A stretch of DNA of 64,000 bases from an uncultured Dehalococcoidia bacterium (GTDB taxonomy: Bacteria > Chloroflexota > Dehalococcoidia > Lucifugimonadales > Lucifugimonadaceae): contig OY282385.1 of assembly GCA_958295935.1 (NCBI GenBank), forward strand, positions 124,001-188,000. Direction: 5' to 3'. Under the pieces are notes generated by a model, which worked only from the letters and a program-made list of their open reading frames with translations, had not been told where the DNA came from and made no database searches. Both the position numbers and the translations under genes were made by a program. Shown one piece after another: positions 52,531 through 61,463 of this stretch (positions are counted from its first letter, which is position 1; every line of letters begins with the position of its first letter).

Positions 52531-54186
52531 ATGAAGGGCAGCGATGCGTTGATGGAAATGCTACGGGCCGAGGGTGTCAAGTACATCTTCGGAAATCCCG
52601 GCACGAGCGAGGCGGCAATTATGGACTCGCTCGAAAACTACCCCGAATTCGAGTACGTGCTCGCCGTGCAGGAGTCGGTAGCCATCGGAATGGCCGACAC
52701 ATACGCCCGCGCAACGGGCAAGCCCGCTTTTGTGAGTCTGCACATAGACAACGGCCTCTCCAACTCATTCGCGCTGCTCATAGACTCCTACAACGCCGGC
52801 ACCCCCCTCGTGATGACCGCCGGAAACAAGGACGTCCGAAAGCTCGCTGAAGGGCGGAGCGACCTTGCGGAAATGGCCAGGCCATACACCAAGTGGAGCG
52901 CCGAAATCACACATCCCGAACAGTACCCGTCGGTGATCCGAAGAGCCTTCAACGAGGCCGTCAGCCCACCCACCGGACCGGTGTTCGTCTCGCTCTCCGC
53001 CAATTCACTGGACGATGACGCCGAGGTCAACCTCATCCCGTCAACACCGCTCAGAAAATCCCCAACCGCCGACCACAGAGATATTGATGAAGCGGTGGAG
53101 ATTCTGGCCGGCGCCAAAAGCCCGGTCATGATAGTCGGAGACCGGGTGATGGAGAACCACGGCGTCGATGCCGCAATCCAGGTCGCCCAAATGCTCGGAG
53201 TGCCCGTGTACGGACACGGCAGCAGCCAGGTCAACTTTCCCAGCGGACATCCGCAGTACGTGGGCCCCCTCAGCATCAGACAACCGGCAGCCGTCGAGAC
53301 CTTGGCCAATGCCGACGCCGTGCTCGCCGCAGGTTGCCCCGTGTTCAACGACTTCTTCTATCAGAGCGACACCGTCTTGGGACCCCAAACCAAGCTGGTG
53401 CACCTCGACATAAACGCACACGAAATAGGCAAGTCCGAACCCACCGACGTCGGCATCCTGGCCTCGCCTGGCGCCGCACTGGGACAACTTGCCGAGGCCC
53501 TCGGCGCGGAAATGACCGGATCACAGATCGAGGCCGCGCGGGGCAGGGCGGCAGCCGTAGCCGAAAAGACCAGAGCCGCAGATGAGGCGTTTCGCAAACT
53601 CGCAGCAGCAGGCGGCAGCCAACGACCGATGTCGCCCGAGGCTGCAATGCTCGCTCTTGCCGAAGCGCTGCCCGAAAACGCCGCCGTGTTCGACGATGCA
53701 ATAAGCAACCGAGGCTCCTTGCACGCCGCCGCAAAGTTCAACCAGCCCGGAGATTACTTCGGCTCCCGAGGCGGATCCATTGGATGGGGCCCAGGCGCAG
53801 CACTCGGTCTGAAGCTCGCAAACCCGGATCGGCCCGTCGTAGCCGTATGCGGAGACGGCACCATGATGATGTCCGTACAGGGCCTTTGGACCGCCGTCAA
53901 CTCCAGAATCCCAGCGGTGTTCGTGATCTGCAACAACGCCATGTACCGCGTACTCAAGCTGAACATGAACGTCTACAAGAGAGCCGTAAAGGGCAGGCCG
54001 GACGAGCCGAGCAAGTACCTCGGAATGGATTTCCCAGTGCCTTTCGACTTTGCTTCCCTCGCCCAGGCCTTTGGAGCCCACGGCGTGCGCATCGAGGACC
54101 CGGCAGACGTCGGCCCGGAACTCAACAAGGCCATCGAGATGAACGCGCCCGCAGTGCTCGACGTGATAATCGACGGGGCTGTATAA
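52531..54186 (+). CDS. Thiamine-diphosphate-dependent decarboxylase (benzoylformate decarboxylase-like)
   Basis: 551 residues with the three-domain ThDP fold. The activating Glu48 is in AVQESVAIGMADTYAR, the early IFGNPGTSE motif is typical of benzoylformate decarboxylase and the acetolactate-synthase-like family, and the ThDP diphosphate/Mg motif starts at residue 441 (GDGTMMMSVQGLW) with NN about 27 residues later (VICNNAMYRV). It decarboxylates a 2-oxo acid or joins two of them. Which one is unknown, but position after a SelA-fold enzyme (possible 2-oxo acid former) suggests consecutive steps. No FAD motif of true acetolactate synthase is evident. Confidence 0.88.
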   Translation: MKGSDALMEMLRAEGVKYIFGNPGTSEAAIMDSLENYPEFEYVLAVQESVAIGMADTYARATGKPAFVSLHIDNGLSNSFALLIDSYNAGTPLVMTAGNKDVRKLAEGRSDLAEMARPYTKWSAEITHPEQYPSVIRRAFNEAVSPPTGPVFVSLSANSLDDDAEVNLIPSTPLRKSPTADHRDIDEAVEILAGAKSPVMIVGDRVMENHGVDAAIQVAQMLGVPVYGHGSSQVNFPSGHPQYVGPLSIRQPAAVETLANADAVLAAGCPVFNDFFYQSDTVLGPQTKLVHLDINAHEIGKSEPTDVGILASPGAALGQLAEALGAEMTGSQIEAARGRAAAVAEKTRAADEAFRKLAAAGGSQRPMSPEAAMLALAEALPENAAVFDDAISNRGSLHAAAKFNQPGDYFGSRGGSIGWGPGAALGLKLANPDRPVVAVCGDGTMMMSVQGLWTAVNSRIPAVFVICNNAMYRVLKLNMNVYKRAVKGRPDEPSKYLGMDFPVPFDFASLAQAFGAHGVRIEDPADVGPELNKAIEMNAPAVLDVIIDGAV

Positions 54187-54223
54187 ACCCCGGAGGCCCA
54201 GCCAAGTAGACCCAGGCCGCAGT

Positions 54224-54239
54224 GGATAACGCGTTATCC
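54224..54239. promoter_or_regulatory. Perfect 16-bp palindrome GGATAACGCGTTATCC
   Basis: It lies 37 bp after the ThDP decarboxylase stop. Perfect dyad symmetry over 16 bases suits a dimeric DNA-binding protein or an RNA hairpin without a loop. There is no T-run, so it is not a typical terminator. Confidence 0.4.
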
Positions 54240-54430
54240 CTGCGGAGTGGGATACCGGAATCAAACGTCGGAGCGCACGAGGCCGATGCGCCGCGCGGCG
54301 GCAGATGGCAGATCGTACAACAGAGCCTCCCGCACACACTTGGGCAACGCTGTGGGCGGCGAGCGCAAGAGTAGCCCCGACGAAACGCGCAGTTGGAAAA
54401 AGCCATCCCGGAATCTATCCCAGGACAGAA

Positions 54431-54506
54431 TGGCGCCCCCGGCAGGATTTGAACCCGCGACCGTCTGCTTAGAAGGCAGCTGCTCTGTCCACTGAGCTAC
54501 GGGGGC
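54431..54506 (-). tRNA. tRNA-Arg (anticodon TCT)
   Basis: On the minus strand the cloverleaf is complete: acceptor GCCCCCG with CGGGGGC, D-arm GCTC...GAGC, anticodon loop CTTCTAA with anticodon TCT, T-arm GCGGG-TTCAAAT-CCTGC, discriminator G and an encoded 3' CCA. It is 76 nt including CCA. The top pair of the anticodon stem is a G-A mismatch. It reads AGA/AGG arginine codons. A TATATC box about 13 bases upstream on the minus strand could be the -10. Confidence 0.97.
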
Positions 54507-54565
54507 ACGCCCATATTCAGGATATACCCGCCCGACGCCGCACGCAGACCCCCGCCGCGCATCCT

Positions 54566-54607
54566 CGGCGCACCGCGGCCACCCCGCTCCCACCGCGCCG
54601 TTTTTTT
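54566..54607 (+). terminator. Weak intrinsic terminator with T7 run
   Basis: CGGCGC at 54566-54571 can pair with GCGCCG at 54595-54600, directly followed by seven T residues. The loop is long (23 bases) and only six pairs are firm, so strength is modest. It would stop rightward transcripts that run past the ThDP decarboxylase and antisense to the tRNA. Confidence 0.4.
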
Positions 54608-54647
54608 GTTCTCACCCAGCGCAGACCGAATCGGGAAATGCCTATCC

Positions 54648-56276
54648 TCAACCAGACCGGTTGCCTGAGTAACGAACGATCGCCTCCACACTGTCCAGGC
54701 TGATGGCTACGCCCATGTGCTCATTTCGAGACTTCACCTCGATCTCCACCTCGTTCCAACCTTGCCGCAGCGCGGGCGATCTGGAAACGTCGAAGTCGAG
54801 CCAGTAGTGGTTGTAGAGGATGTGCTTCGTTGCAGCCTCGCGATCCAGCCTCTCACCGTTCAGGCGGAACTCCAGGTCGTCCAACGACGTGAAATTGACG
54901 AGCAACAACCGCAGCGTCGCTCCCTTCAGGCGGCCGACCGCTTCCTCGGACGCAACGTCGTCGGCAACGTCCACCCTCACAGACGCCGTATCCCCGGGCT
55001 GATCGAGGTCGATTGGCAGAGGCCCGGGCGGCACCGTCGGCGCCCCGTACTCCGCCGCATTCCAATCCCACTCCGGCGGCTTGTCGACGAGATAGTGCTT
55101 GTCACTACCTTCCAGGGTCGCCGGATCACCTATCTCTCGCCACTGCTGCCCGCTGTAATTGATATCGCGGCTGAACCGGATGATCTGGTTGTTCCACAAG
55201 TAGATGCCGTCAACCCCTGCGCGCCAGTAGGTGGCCGCCGACGCCCGGCACATCTCCGTGCTGAATACCGTAGGCTCGCCGAAAAGCACCCCCGCGCTGT
55301 ACGCGCGATCCCACCAGAACAGGCCCAAGTTCTGCGCGATGACCTGAACCCCAGTGTCGCTGCACGCCTCCACGTACTCCTCGACGGGGACGCGGTGCAT
55401 ACTCCCGTGCACCACGCCCGCAACGAGAATGTCGATAATCCCCTCGGCAATCCAGGTCCTCACGTCTAGGCCGGAACCCATGGCAAGCTCGAATGTCGGA
55501 GGCACGCGCACGGACAGCGGAAGCGGCCTCCCGAGCTCCTTGGACCGCTCGTCGAGCAGAGCGCGGATTGCGCGCAGCAAATCGGTCATCAGCGGCGCGT
55601 TGTCCTTGGCCGTTCCTGGCCGGAAGAACCTTGGAAAGCGGCAGAAATCCCAATCGAAGCCGTCCAAGTCGTAGTTCTGTATCGCCTCCCTCGCTATCGA
55701 CAGACGATACTCACGCACCTCCTCCAGCCCAAAGTCGTATGCGAATCGAGACCAACCGGGCCGTATACTCCCGTGGGGGTTGTCCGCCAGGCCCAGAAGC
55801 CAATCCGGGTGCGCTCGCTTCATCGGCGAAAGGTGTGGATGGCCGTCGGGCAGATTGCCGTCGTGCACGTCGTTGACGCGCATCGAAAGAAAGACGTCGA
55901 GGCCGTGCCGGTGGCCGTGATCGATTAGAACCGATGGGGGGTCAACACCCCTCTCGATCAAATCCCGCGTGTTCTCGTAAACGCGCCACTGGCCCGCAGT
56001 CGTGAACTTGTCCACGTCCTCGCCCCAGATAGGCCCGACCTTCGTGTCATGCGAGTACTGATCGGAAAACCGATGTGAAGGCGAGCCCAGAAACGGGTCG
56101 GTGCCGAGCTGCCAGTACAGCGTATCGACCTGCGTGCCCAGCAACGGCCCGATGGTCAACTCCACCAACCCCTCTTCGCCCATCGGAGCGTCCTTGGTCG
56201 GCCCGATCAGGGTTCCCCCGTCGTTGCAAAAGATCAATCTGTGTGGTTTGCCTTTAGCTGCCAACTCTTCCCCCAA
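54648..56276 (-). CDS. Glycoside-hydrolase-like TIM-barrel protein with C-terminal beta domain
   Basis: 542 residues. The core looks like a family-10-like or GHL-type glycosidase barrel: HRHGLDVFLSMRVNDVHDGN, YDLDGFDWDFCRFPRFFRPG (strand 4-like acidic cluster) and GVDGIYLWNNQIIRF near the barrel end. About the last 130 residues form a beta-rich region (RVDVADDVASEEAVGRLKGA onward) of the ligand-binding type. No signal peptide. A catalytic pair cannot be named with certainty, so activity is inferred. It is divergent from the lipoprotein gene at 56525. Confidence 0.7.
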   Translation of the reverse strand: MGEELAAKGKPHRLIFCNDGGTLIGPTKDAPMGEEGLVELTIGPLLGTQVDTLYWQLGTDPFLGSPSHRFSDQYSHDTKVGPIWGEDVDKFTTAGQWRVYENTRDLIERGVDPPSVLIDHGHRHGLDVFLSMRVNDVHDGNLPDGHPHLSPMKRAHPDWLLGLADNPHGSIRPGWSRFAYDFGLEEVREYRLSIAREAIQNYDLDGFDWDFCRFPRFFRPGTAKDNAPLMTDLLRAIRALLDERSKELGRPLPLSVRVPPTFELAMGSGLDVRTWIAEGIIDILVAGVVHGSMHRVPVEEYVEACSDTGVQVIAQNLGLFWWDRAYSAGVLFGEPTVFSTEMCRASAATYWRAGVDGIYLWNNQIIRFSRDINYSGQQWREIGDPATLEGSDKHYLVDKPPEWDWNAAEYGAPTVPPGPLPIDLDQPGDTASVRVDVADDVASEEAVGRLKGATLRLLLVNFTSLDDLEFRLNGERLDREAATKHILYNHYWLDFDVSRSPALRQGWNEVEIEVKSRNEHMGVAISLDSVEAIVRYSGNRSG

Positions 56277-56332
56277 TCAGTTCGTTCATACCCATTTGAA
56301 TACCGCAACCGTATCCGGGCGGGCAGTGCGTT

Positions 56333-56347
56333 CGTGAGTGACTCACG
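56333..56347. promoter_or_regulatory. 15-bp palindrome CGTGAGT-G-ACTCACG
   Basis: A perfect inverted repeat of seven bases around a single G. It lies 56 bp upstream of the glycosidase-like start in the 248-bp divergent gap before the first lipoprotein gene. It has the form of an operator for a dimeric regulator of either gene. Confidence 0.45.
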
Positions 56348-56524
56348 CCGATGTTACAGCCATCCGGCCCTCCCAAGCATCTCCGCCAACAAACCTCCCC
56401 GTTAACAGTCCGCGCACAAACCGCCCTTGCGAATGTTAGGTTATACTCCCTTTGCAGTGGCCGGCAGGGATCATGCCTCCCCCTTATACAGGGTTCGGAT
56501 CTTGGTACGTTCGCAATGACCCTC

Positions 56525-57052
56525 ATGAAATTACGATTCGCAGGCGCGGTCTTGCTCCTGTTGGGCCTCTTCGCCATGGCCCTCGCCGCGTGCGGCGGCG
56601 GCGGCGATGAGCCCGCCTCTTCAAGCGGAGAGCAGGGCGCGGATCAGGCTGAAGAATCCAGGTCTCAACCTACTCCGTCTGACAACCCGGAACGGCTCAA
56701 GTCCGAAGCGCCCGCGGTCGAAGAGGGCCAAGCCGACGTAGAATCCGGGATACAGGTCGATGAGATTCGGATTGAACCCGCCGGGCTGGGCGGAAAAGTT
56801 AAAGTCCTCATAACGAACGTGCTGCAAGAGGAATGCACCGGTCCGGTTATCAACATGGACCTGGTCGATGCCGATGACGGGGTCGCGGGGCAGATGGGCA
56901 TCAACAGCTCCTCGCCGCTGCCGGCCGGCGAGCAGAAACTCTACGAACAACGCTACCTCGGCAAGTCAGTGTCCGACGCTCGAATCACTTCAATCACTTG
57001 CGACAACTCCCCGTCCCGCCACGGAGCTCCCCGTAGCCCAACCAAGAAATGA
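56525..57052 (+). CDS. Lipoprotein with FxLYD-like beta domain, paralogue A
   Basis: 175 residues. A positively charged N terminus and hydrophobic helix end in the lipobox ALAAC, then a Ser/Gly/Glu linker, then a folded domain with two cysteines (EECTGPVI and SITCDN). Segments such as GKVKVLITNVLQEECTGP and KLYEQRYLGKSV match the next protein (GGTVRADVTNNADTPCNGA and KLKDRYFGTVA), so these are tandem paralogues. An ATG nine bases upstream is an equally good start. Function unknown. Confidence 0.75.
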   Translation: MKLRFAGAVLLLLGLFAMALAACGGGGDEPASSSGEQGADQAEESRSQPTPSDNPERLKSEAPAVEEGQADVESGIQVDEIRIEPAGLGGKVKVLITNVLQEECTGPVINMDLVDADDGVAGQMGINSSSPLPAGEQKLYEQRYLGKSVSDARITSITCDNSPSRHGAPRSPTKK

Positions 57053-57145
57053 CCCGCGCAGTCTGTGACTACACCGGCCTCGCGTATACTTGCAGCCGTG
57101 GCCAGGCAGCCCGGCAGCGGCGCAGATAGACAACGGATCTTTCAC

Positions 57146-57673
57146 ATGTCCCGAATCAACTATCGAACGAAAAGCGTTTTCCTGACGGCGCTCGGACTCC
57201 TTGCAGTCGCACTTGCGGCCTGCGGCGGCGGAAGCGGCGATTCCTCGTCCCCACAATCAACCTCTCCGGCGGGGGGCTCTTCTCAGCAACCCACCCCGGT
57301 CCCTCCAACCGCAACCCCCATACCTCAAGACAGCGCCGTACAGTCGCTTGAAGAAACCGGGCTTGCCGTTGAGAACATCGAGTTGGAAGCCGGCAGCTTC
57401 GGAGGAACTGTCCGGGCGGACGTTACGAACAACGCCGATACCCCATGCAATGGAGCCGTCATACTCGTCAGCCTGCTCAGGGAAGACGGAACACAGGCCG
57501 GAGAGGTCGGCTTGCTGGGTCAAAAAATCGACCCCGGAGAGACCAAGAAACTCAAGGACCGCTACTTCGGCACAGTCGCAAAGGCCGCTGTCAGCTCCGC
57601 AACCTGTGAAGCCTCCGTGTTGAGTGACGCCTCCGCACCCGATCGCGCACAGACCCCCGAGGCCGGGAAATAG
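57146..57673 (+). CDS. Lipoprotein with FxLYD-like beta domain, paralogue B
   Basis: 175 residues with lipobox VALAAC, a Ser/Thr/Pro linker (QQPTPVPPTATPIPQ), and a domain with the two cysteines of its neighbour (DTPCNGA and SSATCEA). It ends 45 bp from the convergent DUF3179 paralogue. It lies 93 bp after paralogue A on the same strand and is likely co-transcribed. It is exported and membrane-anchored. Function unknown. Confidence 0.75.
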   Translation: MSRINYRTKSVFLTALGLLAVALAACGGGSGDSSSPQSTSPAGGSSQQPTPVPPTATPIPQDSAVQSLEETGLAVENIELEAGSFGGTVRADVTNNADTPCNGAVILVSLLREDGTQAGEVGLLGQKIDPGETKKLKDRYFGTVAKAAVSSATCEASVLSDASAPDRAQTPEAGK

Positions 57674-57718
57674 CGCGTCCTGCCCCGTAGCTCGGACGGA
57701 CGTTTTCCAGGGAAACCG

Positions 57719-59248
57719 TCAGTTCGGCGCGTACAACGTGGTTTCGGGGTGGAAGGCGTACCAGGCCGACCAGAACGCGTGCACGCCGCTGAGCCGGCTC
57801 AATCTGACTGAAGGGTCATCATTCCTGATCAGATGCGACTCGCTGGCCGTCCACGCATTGCCCGCGTGGTCCTCCACCGAAGCCGAGGTTGAACCGAATC
57901 GAAAGTTATACTCACCCCTCTCGTACGCCCGCACCGCGCCGCTATGGGGATCTACCGAAATTACCACCGGCTTGCCGCCAATGCGGCCGTTGAGAACGCG
58001 GGCCGTCCAAAGGTCGTACACCTGCCAGGCGCGGGCCGCCCCCTTGATCTTCAGCCCGAAAACAGGCGTCTTGGGCGGCAGACGTTCGTCGGTCCTGAAC
58101 ACCGGGAACATCAGAGCCGGACTCGTCCCGTAGCCGCCGTAGGGCGCTTCCGGGTCCAGCGGGTTCCTGTAGTTGCGTACGAATCCCGTGTCGATGGAAA
58201 GCACCGTGGTGTCGGGGTGCTTTTCCTTCCACGCAGACCACGTGGAAAGAACAACCGGCAGGCGCGGCAGGCTAATCCCGCTCAGAGCCAATCTGCCCAC
58301 GACCGGCTCGCCGGTCATCGAGTGCCAGAGTGACCTGGTGCCCCTGTCATACAGCAAATTGTCTCCCTGATAGAGGTAGCCGGACGTGCCAAACGTATAA
58401 GTCCTGCTGCCGATGTTCGTTGCATACATCGTCGCCGTTCCGTTGACAGGACTCACGGACAGGGAAATCCGTACCCCGCCGATAGTGTCGTTCACAACCT
58501 CATGCACGTTCAGGATGCGCAACGGAAACGCGCGGGCATCCCCGTTCACGCGAACCCCCACAACCCGATCGTTATCATCCAGGTAGTCCGCCTCTGCAGC
58601 CGCCGAGTACTCAGGTTCATCGAGGGCGGGTATGTCGAAAGGACCGACCCCTCCCCACTGGACCGCCCACGTATCCAATCGAGACGGAACGTCACGGTAG
58701 ATGAAGCGCTCCAGGCTCAGATCGAACTGGGCGAACAGCGTACCCTTCCAACGGTCGTAATCCGGTGGAGCGTTAATCTCCGGATGTTCACCCAGCCACC
58801 TGTACCAATCCGCGACCGAACGGGTGTCCCCGCCGTAATCCTCACCGGTCAGAGCCTTGAGCGCGCGGGCTACGCGGGACGCGGTTAGCGCATCCAGCGT
58901 TAGCGAGGCCGTATCGACCAACGGCATTACCAACCCGGTGTGCCCGAGCTCGCCGGCGTCGTCTATCGCTTCAAGATCGGGATTCGGGTCGAACTCAAGG
59001 TGATTGGAGTACGGCCGCTGGCTGAAGAGGTAAAAGCGGAACATCACCTGCCGCGCCGCAATATCCAGTTCTGAAGAGGCAGGCCGGGGCGTCGAGGTCG
59101 GAACTGCCGGCCTGGGAAGCAGCACGCGAGCCGGAGTCGGAACCGCCGTCGCCTGAAGAGTGTCCGGCAGGGACTCGCTCGCCGTGCAGCCCGCCAGACA
59201 AACGCTCGCCCCAAAGGCGATGACCGCAGCAATGATCGATCGAGCCAT
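57719..59248 (-). CDS. DUF3179 family lipoprotein with Ser/Asn in place of the Cys pair
   Basis: 509 residues with a lipobox (VCLAGC) and a Thr/Pro/Ala-rich linker, then a complete DUF3179 domain. It aligns end to end with the selenoprotein at 1-1425: GVRVNGDARAFPLRILNVHE and YTFGTSGYLYQG match. Where the first copy has U-T-L-C this has S-P-V-N (LSVSPVNGTATMY), so both redox residues are lost. Start taken at ATG (MARSIIAAV) with GGAGG upstream; 30 more codons are open before it. A non-redox paralogue or a structural subunit is possible. It is divergent from the ABC binding-protein gene. Confidence 0.85.
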   Translation of the reverse strand: MARSIIAAVIAFGASVCLAGCTASESLPDTLQATAVPTPARVLLPRPAVPTSTPRPASSELDIAARQVMFRFYLFSQRPYSNHLEFDPNPDLEAIDDAGELGHTGLVMPLVDTASLTLDALTASRVARALKALTGEDYGGDTRSVADWYRWLGEHPEINAPPDYDRWKGTLFAQFDLSLERFIYRDVPSRLDTWAVQWGGVGPFDIPALDEPEYSAAAEADYLDDNDRVVGVRVNGDARAFPLRILNVHEVVNDTIGGVRISLSVSPVNGTATMYATNIGSRTYTFGTSGYLYQGDNLLYDRGTRSLWHSMTGEPVVGRLALSGISLPRLPVVLSTWSAWKEKHPDTTVLSIDTGFVRNYRNPLDPEAPYGGYGTSPALMFPVFRTDERLPPKTPVFGLKIKGAARAWQVYDLWTARVLNGRIGGKPVVISVDPHSGAVRAYERGEYNFRFGSTSASVEDHAGNAWTASESHLIRNDDPSVRLSRLSGVHAFWSAWYAFHPETTLYAPN

Positions 59249-59284
59249 ATCCCTCCGCCGTGCGCCCCGCCAGAATCGCACCGG

Positions 59285-59313
59285 TTGACATTGAACTGGG
59301 GCATCGCTATTAT
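59285..59313 (+). promoter_or_regulatory. Sigma70-type promoter of the ABC importer operon
   Basis: TTGACA (59285-59290), a 17-base spacer, and TATTAT (59308-59313) form a near-consensus promoter. It points toward the binding-protein gene, giving a leader of about 105 bases. It is the best promoter seen in the window. Confidence 0.8.
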
Positions 59314-59427
59314 CGCCGAGCTTGCGGCTACAGAGCATATCTGTGGTTGAATTGTGTTCGCAGTGACAGATCTATGTACAGCGCAGCCAAGTTCACTAGT
59401 GGAACTTTGAGGTGGAGAGTCAACAGA

Positions 59428-61326
59428 ATGTTCAGTAAACGCTTTCGCTGGCGGAGTTTGGTACTAGCATCGATGATCACCGGCGCACTCGTCGCCGTCG
59501 CGTGCGGCGGGGGAGCTGATCCCACGGCCACGACCGCGCCAGTAGCCCCTGCGCCAACCGCTACCGCGGCCGCAGCCCCAACTGCCATGCCGGCAGCTAC
59601 ACCCACCGCCGCACCCGCCGCAACCGCCATGGCAGCTACGGCCACGCCAAGGCCCGCCGCAACCGCCACTACGGCTCCCGAGCCGTCAGGCGGAGGCAAT
59701 TTGGTCATAGGCGTACCCGCGGTATGCCCGCCCATCTTCAACAACCGCTTCCTGACCGGCGCATGCTTCGAGCGCGTACAGATGTGGGGATTCACCGAGG
59801 GACTTACCTGGATGAAGCACGCCCCGCCCCCCATCCAGGTAGATGAGGAAGACCTGTCCAAGTCCATGATTGAGTCATGGAACCACGACAGCGCCGCCAA
59901 CACTTTGACCTGGACCATCAAGACCGGCATACCTTTCCATAACCCAGACTTTGGAGAGGTCGATGCCGAAGACGTTGCCTTCAGCTTCAACGAAGCCTTT
60001 GCCGAAGGATCCACCTTCAACAGGGCAGGGCAGTTGAGGCAATGGATCGACACCATCGAGGCAGTGGACAAGCGCACCGTCCTCATCAACTGCACCGACG
60101 CAGGCTGCCAGAAAGACTGGATCAGGCAGCAGTCCAACTACAACGGGCAGACCGCCTCGATAACCAGCTTGGACGCCTTTGAAGACCTAGGTGAAGAGGC
60201 TTCGCTTGGCCACCTCGAAAACATAACCGGCGCCTTCAAGGCCACACGCTGGATTGCAGACGAAATCATCGAGTCCGAAGCAGTACGACCACACTGGCGA
60301 TGGGACCCCATCGTGGACACCCTCACCTTCAGGGCAATTCCTGAAAACTCCATCCGGCTAGCCGCACTGGTCAACAGCGAGATACATCTTGCAGACCTCC
60401 CGCCCCGATTCGTGGCCGAAGCGGTCGACAAGACCAGCGGTAGGGCGCAGCAGGTCGGCGGCGGCCAGGGGCAGGGCATCTGGTACGCAGGAAACTACTG
60501 GGCAACCACCGACTACCTTGGAGCCGCCGGCGAAGGCAATGACGTAACCATGCGCCCAGGCTACAACCACGACGACGACCACCCCTGGATCGGAGAGTGG
60601 GGCAACGACGCGTCCATGGAACGCGCTCGCAAGATCCGCATGGCCATGTCCATGATGATCGACTGGGAGCGTCTCTCCGACAAGATCTTCGGTGGACTCG
60701 CAGACAGAAGTTGGTCGCAGTATGGATGGAACCCCGATGACGCCGAATGGCGCAGCAGTTGGGAAATCGGGTACGACACGGCCATGGCCCAGCAACTTCT
60801 CCAAGAAGCCGGGTTCGCCGACGGGTTCTCCTTCGGATACTGGATACCGCCCGACGTTACAGTCGTCATCGACCCCGAGTTTGCGGAAGCCATAGCCCAA
60901 ATGTGGGTGGACGGCGGCCTAACGCCTGAAATCGAAAAGACCGCTTACTCCGCACGCAGGCCAACCCTGGTCGCACGTTCCATGGACATACCATGGGCAT
61001 TCAGCGCCAACGGTGGAAACTCCACCCCGAGAGACACCAACGCCGTAGGCTCGCACGTACCCAGGGCCGGAAGCTGGGGATCCGGCCTCGAACTGCCCGA
61101 CGAAATCGGACAGCTCTGGAAAGCCATCGAAGAAGAACGAGAGCCCGCCAACAAGAGGATGATCAATGCTGACGTCTCAGACTTCTTCAACAGCTGGCGG
61201 CTATACACCCCCGTGGTAGACGTGGTGCCCTTCTGGGCCGTTAGGCCGGAGGTGACCGCCTGGGACCCGTACACGGGCAACCTGCCATACTTCAGCAACC
61301 CGCACACCATCAGACTCTCCAACTGA
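59428..61326 (+). CDS. ABC transporter substrate-binding lipoprotein (peptide/opine/nickel family 5)
   Basis: 632 residues. A lipobox (VAVAC, Cys26) is followed by a 60-residue Ala/Thr/Pro linker (TATAAAAPTAMPAATPT region) and then a family 5 extracellular solute-binding domain, with NTLTWTIKTGIPFHNPDFGEV as the usual early motif. The linker probably holds the domain away from the membrane. It is driven by the promoter at 59285 and followed by a terminator, then two permease genes. The ligand (oligopeptide or other) is unknown. Confidence 0.85.
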   Translation: MFSKRFRWRSLVLASMITGALVAVACGGGADPTATTAPVAPAPTATAAAAPTAMPAATPTAAPAATAMAATATPRPAATATTAPEPSGGGNLVIGVPAVCPPIFNNRFLTGACFERVQMWGFTEGLTWMKHAPPPIQVDEEDLSKSMIESWNHDSAANTLTWTIKTGIPFHNPDFGEVDAEDVAFSFNEAFAEGSTFNRAGQLRQWIDTIEAVDKRTVLINCTDAGCQKDWIRQQSNYNGQTASITSLDAFEDLGEEASLGHLENITGAFKATRWIADEIIESEAVRPHWRWDPIVDTLTFRAIPENSIRLAALVNSEIHLADLPPRFVAEAVDKTSGRAQQVGGGQGQGIWYAGNYWATTDYLGAAGEGNDVTMRPGYNHDDDHPWIGEWGNDASMERARKIRMAMSMMIDWERLSDKIFGGLADRSWSQYGWNPDDAEWRSSWEIGYDTAMAQQLLQEAGFADGFSFGYWIPPDVTVVIDPEFAEAIAQMWVDGGLTPEIEKTAYSARRPTLVARSMDIPWAFSANGGNSTPRDTNAVGSHVPRAGSWGSGLELPDEIGQLWKAIEEEREPANKRMINADVSDFFNSWRLYTPVVDVVPFWAVRPEVTAWDPYTGNLPYFSNPHTIRLSN

Positions 61327-61346
61327 CGCAAACGTTGGCCTGAGCA

Positions 61347-61390
61347 AGAAGGGGCCGGGGGGATTTCCGCCCCGGCCCCTTCTCGTTTAA
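61347..61390 (+). terminator. Terminator between binding-protein and permease genes
   Basis: A perfect 14-bp stem AGAAGGGGCCGGGG/CCCCGGCCCCTTCT around a nine-base loop, followed by CGTTTAATA. It lies 20 bp after the binding-protein stop and before the permeases. A partial terminator here would raise the ratio of binding protein to permease, as in many importer operons. Confidence 0.8.
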
Positions 61391-61463
61391 TATCCCTTGC
61401 AGCGCATCTGGATAGCTCCCCTACGCCAAATTCGCTCCACTTTCAGCTCGCAACGAGGTCGGA

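Noticed and set aside
59500-59700. Apparent low-complexity repeat
   Set aside because: It is the Ala/Thr/Pro linker of the binding protein, explained by coding sequence.
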